Source of the DNA: Burkholderiaceae bacterium
Lineage (GTDB): Bacteria > Pseudomonadota > Gammaproteobacteria > Burkholderiales > Burkholderiaceae_C
Reading direction: 5' to 3'
NCBI GenBank assembly: GCA_014879655.1
Contig: JACSRS010000093.1
Span: forward strand, 1-42,686
Length of the DNA stretch: 42,686 nucleotides
This document shows, piece by piece, positions 42,371 to 42,686 of the stretch; the stretch's first letter is position 1; every line of letters starts with the position of its first letter. Under the pieces are notes generated by a model. That model was not told the origin of the DNA. It did not search any database and saw only the letters and a program-made list of their open reading frames with translations. Made by a program: the position numbers and the translations under genes.

Positions 42371-42686
42371 ATGTCCTACATCCTTGATGCCCTGAAACGT
42401 GCTGACGCTGATCGCCAGCGCGGCCAGGTTCCCGGGCTGCACGCCCAGCCGGCCAGTCCCGGCACCCCCATCGATCCGGGTTCGCCGTCGCGTTCCCTCT
42501 GGCTGGGCGCGGCCGGCGCGCTCTCGCTGGGGGGGCTGGCCCTGCTCTGGTGGTTCTGGCGGTCGCCGCCGGCGCCCGAGCCGGTGAAGCTCGAGCAGGC
42601 GGCGCCCGCCGCGCCTGCGCCGCGCGCGCTGCCTGCAGAGCCCGTGGCACCGCCCGCGGAACCGGCCCCGGCGCCCGCTCCACCAC
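42371..42686 (+). CDS. gspB: GspB/ExeB-like protein, 5' part only (cut by window end)
   Basis: The partial gene runs off the right edge after 105 codons. It begins MSYILDALKRADADRQRGQVPG, the nearly invariant N-terminus of GspB/ExeB, with one membrane segment at about residues 47-66 (LWLGAAGALSLGGLALLWWF) followed by a Pro/Ala-rich periplasmic stretch that is still open at the edge. GspB partners GspA in secretin assembly. The stop and the C-terminal domain are not visible. Confidence 0.9.
   Translation, partial: MSYILDALKRADADRQRGQVPGLHAQPASPGTPIDPGSPSRSLWLGAAGALSLGGLALLWWFWRSPPAPEPVKLEQAAPAAPAPRALPAEPVAPPAEPAPAPAPP

Overview
The window reads as a chromosomal segment of a high-GC betaproteobacterium of the order Burkholderiales, most likely Comamonadaceae or a close relative. 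This is inferred from gene order (tmk-holB-pilZ-tatD; pepA-holC divergent from lptF-lptG; a cysB-type regulator beside a short sirohydrochlorin chelatase; a GspA/GspB pair) and from at least seven diverged copies of a short interspersed element (roughly 'ctcctgaatcgatagct...gacgctgg...gccaaaa') that I recall being typical of Comamonadaceae genomes. No tRNA, rRNA, CRISPR array, insertion sequence or phage gene was seen. Nearly all genes are tightly packed, with ATGA or TGATG overlaps.

Layout. 0.1-1.4 kb: two unrecognised genes of visibly lower GC, read leftward from a near-consensus promoter whose -10 box carries a perfect 12-bp palindrome. 1.7-4.8 kb: iron-dependent alcohol dehydrogenase divergent from an HSL-type esterase and a hotdog thioesterase-GNAT fusion. 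4.9-7.2 kb: a stand-alone O-antigen ligase/oligosaccharyltransferase-like membrane protein. 7.3-12.9 kb: ygfZ divergent from mltG-tmk-holB-pilZ-tatD-ankyrin. 12.9-17.8 kb (leftward): an MscS channel, a branched-chain amino acid binding protein with a clear terminator, a small conserved protein, holC and pepA. 17.8-23.6 kb: lptF-lptG-cbiX, cysB, a methionine-type aminotransferase and a DUF1223 periplasmic protein. 23.7-31.4 kb: a small membrane protein, the large DEAH helicase hrpA facing argA, an orphan ParA-type ATPase, dsbB and yggX. 31.5-33.3 kb: mnmC with a decayed methyltransferase half. 33.5-39.4 kb: an unusual accessory block. 39.5-42.7 kb: a crotonase-fold enzyme and the gspA-gspB pair, the latter cut by the window end.

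The best candidate for an undescribed system is 33.5-39.4 kb. A cyanophycin-synthetase-like ATP-grasp protein, in which only a remnant of the Mur-ligase half remains, meets head-to-head (25-bp overlap of 3' ends) a leftward operon of an alkaline-phosphatase-superfamily protein lacking the usual Thr/Ser nucleophile, a GT4-type glycosyltransferase with an extra C-terminal region, and a beta-hydroxyacid/6PGDH-type dehydrogenase with a DUF1932-like C-terminus. Together these could build and modify an amide-linked, sugar-containing small molecule or polymer; this is inference from gene content only.

A second theme is the interspersed repeat. Two copies lie in frame inside conserved genes (hrpA and ygfZ) and are translated as extra peptide; one supplies the stop codon of mnmC and one abuts the start of tatD.
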